Below, piece after piece: positions 6,526-6,871 of a stretch of 6,871 nucleotides of DNA. The notes beneath the pieces are model-generated. The model did no database searches. It was given only the letters and a program-made list of their open reading frames with translations, and was not told the origin of the DNA. Numbering within the stretch: position 1 is the stretch's first letter; each line of letters opens with the position of its first letter. Source of the DNA: an uncultured Lachnospiraceae bacterium (GTDB lineage: Bacteria; Bacillota; Clostridia; Lachnospirales; Lachnospiraceae); the NCBI GenBank assembly GCA_946611525.1, contig CAMODS010000069.1, positions 1 through 6,871 on the forward strand, in the 5' to 3' direction. The translations under genes and the position numbers were made by a program.

Positions 6526-6871
6526 TTAATCGTCAAAATCGAATGCATCCAGTCCGGTCTTGCCCTCTTTGGAGTCACCATGCTTTACAAAGATCATGGT
6601 GCAGAAAGCAAGGATCATAAACAGTGCGGCATATACAAAGAATATACCGTATCCTATATTGCGGAGTAAAAATCCGCAAAGGATGGGGGTCACTATCTGG
6701 GCTGTCATGGAAAAGGTGTAATAGTATCCGGTGAACTTGCCCACATCGGAGCCCTTGCACATCTCAAGAACCATGGGCAGTGAGTTTACATTGATAAGTG
6801 CCCACGCCATACCGATGAGTGCAAATATCACATACAGCCATGTGGCAAACTCACTGTTGCCGAGAGTGTAT
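6526..6871 (-). CDS. Major facilitator superfamily transporter, C-terminal end (runs off right edge)
   Basis: Only the last 114 codons are in the window; the frame is open to the right edge and ends in TAA at 6528-6526. The visible part has three hydrophobic segments, which fit transmembrane helices 10-12 of a 12-helix transporter: the first includes VIFALIGMAWALINVNSLPM, followed by a short cytoplasmic loop with CKGSDVGKFTGYYYTF; then a helix with TAQIVTPILCGFLL; then one with YGIFFVYAALFMILAFC. The tail is short and charged, ending DAFDFDD. The loop and the GMAWALINVNS stretch resemble the SLC45-like / sugar-cation symporter type of MFS proteins found in Firmicutes, so a sugar is a reasonable guess for the substrate, but the helices that set specificity are not seen. 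No terminator is evident after the stop, so read-through into the hydrolase gene is possible. Confidence 0.82.
   Translation of the reverse strand, partial: YTLGNSEFATWLYVIFALIGMAWALINVNSLPMVLEMCKGSDVGKFTGYYYTFSMTAQIVTPILCGFLLRNIGYGIFFVYAALFMILAFCTMIFVKHGDSKEGKTGLDAFDFDD

Overview
The window is an ordinary-looking stretch of a bacterial chromosome of medium GC, with five genes all read from the minus strand and no RNA genes, CRISPR array or transposable element that I can see. The protein types suggest a Clostridia-class Firmicute, most likely Lachnospiraceae: a long 'type 2' isoleucyl-tRNA synthetase, a GlgP-type glycogen phosphorylase with a TNHTIMAEALEKWP segment, and a DUF4190-like small membrane protein. 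This placement is an inference from protein style, not from a database search.

In the direction of transcription (right to left) the layout is: the C-terminal end of a major facilitator superfamily transporter running off the right edge (6871-6526); a PldB-like alpha/beta hydrolase or lysophospholipase (6455-5490); a 240-residue protein with a disordered, Q/N-rich N-terminus and a DUF4190-like membrane core (5477-4755); ileS (4689-1492); and the N-terminal 450 or more residues of glycogen phosphorylase running off the left edge (1352-1, possibly starting as far upstream as 1529 or 1556).

The hydrolase and the DUF4190-like gene are 12 bases apart, with the second gene's ribosome binding site overlapping the first gene's stop codon, so they are probably co-translated. 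A plausible sigma-A promoter sits in the 65-base gap before ileS. It leaves room only for a short leader, so ileS lacks a T-box here. The genes do not form an obvious pathway: they combine transport, lipid or ester hydrolysis, an envelope protein, translation and glycogen breakdown.

I found no new multi-gene system. The best leads are an in-frame hydrophilic extension in front of glycogen phosphorylase that would overlap the end of ileS, and a 26-base repeat present in two of the intergenic gaps in the same orientation relative to the genes.
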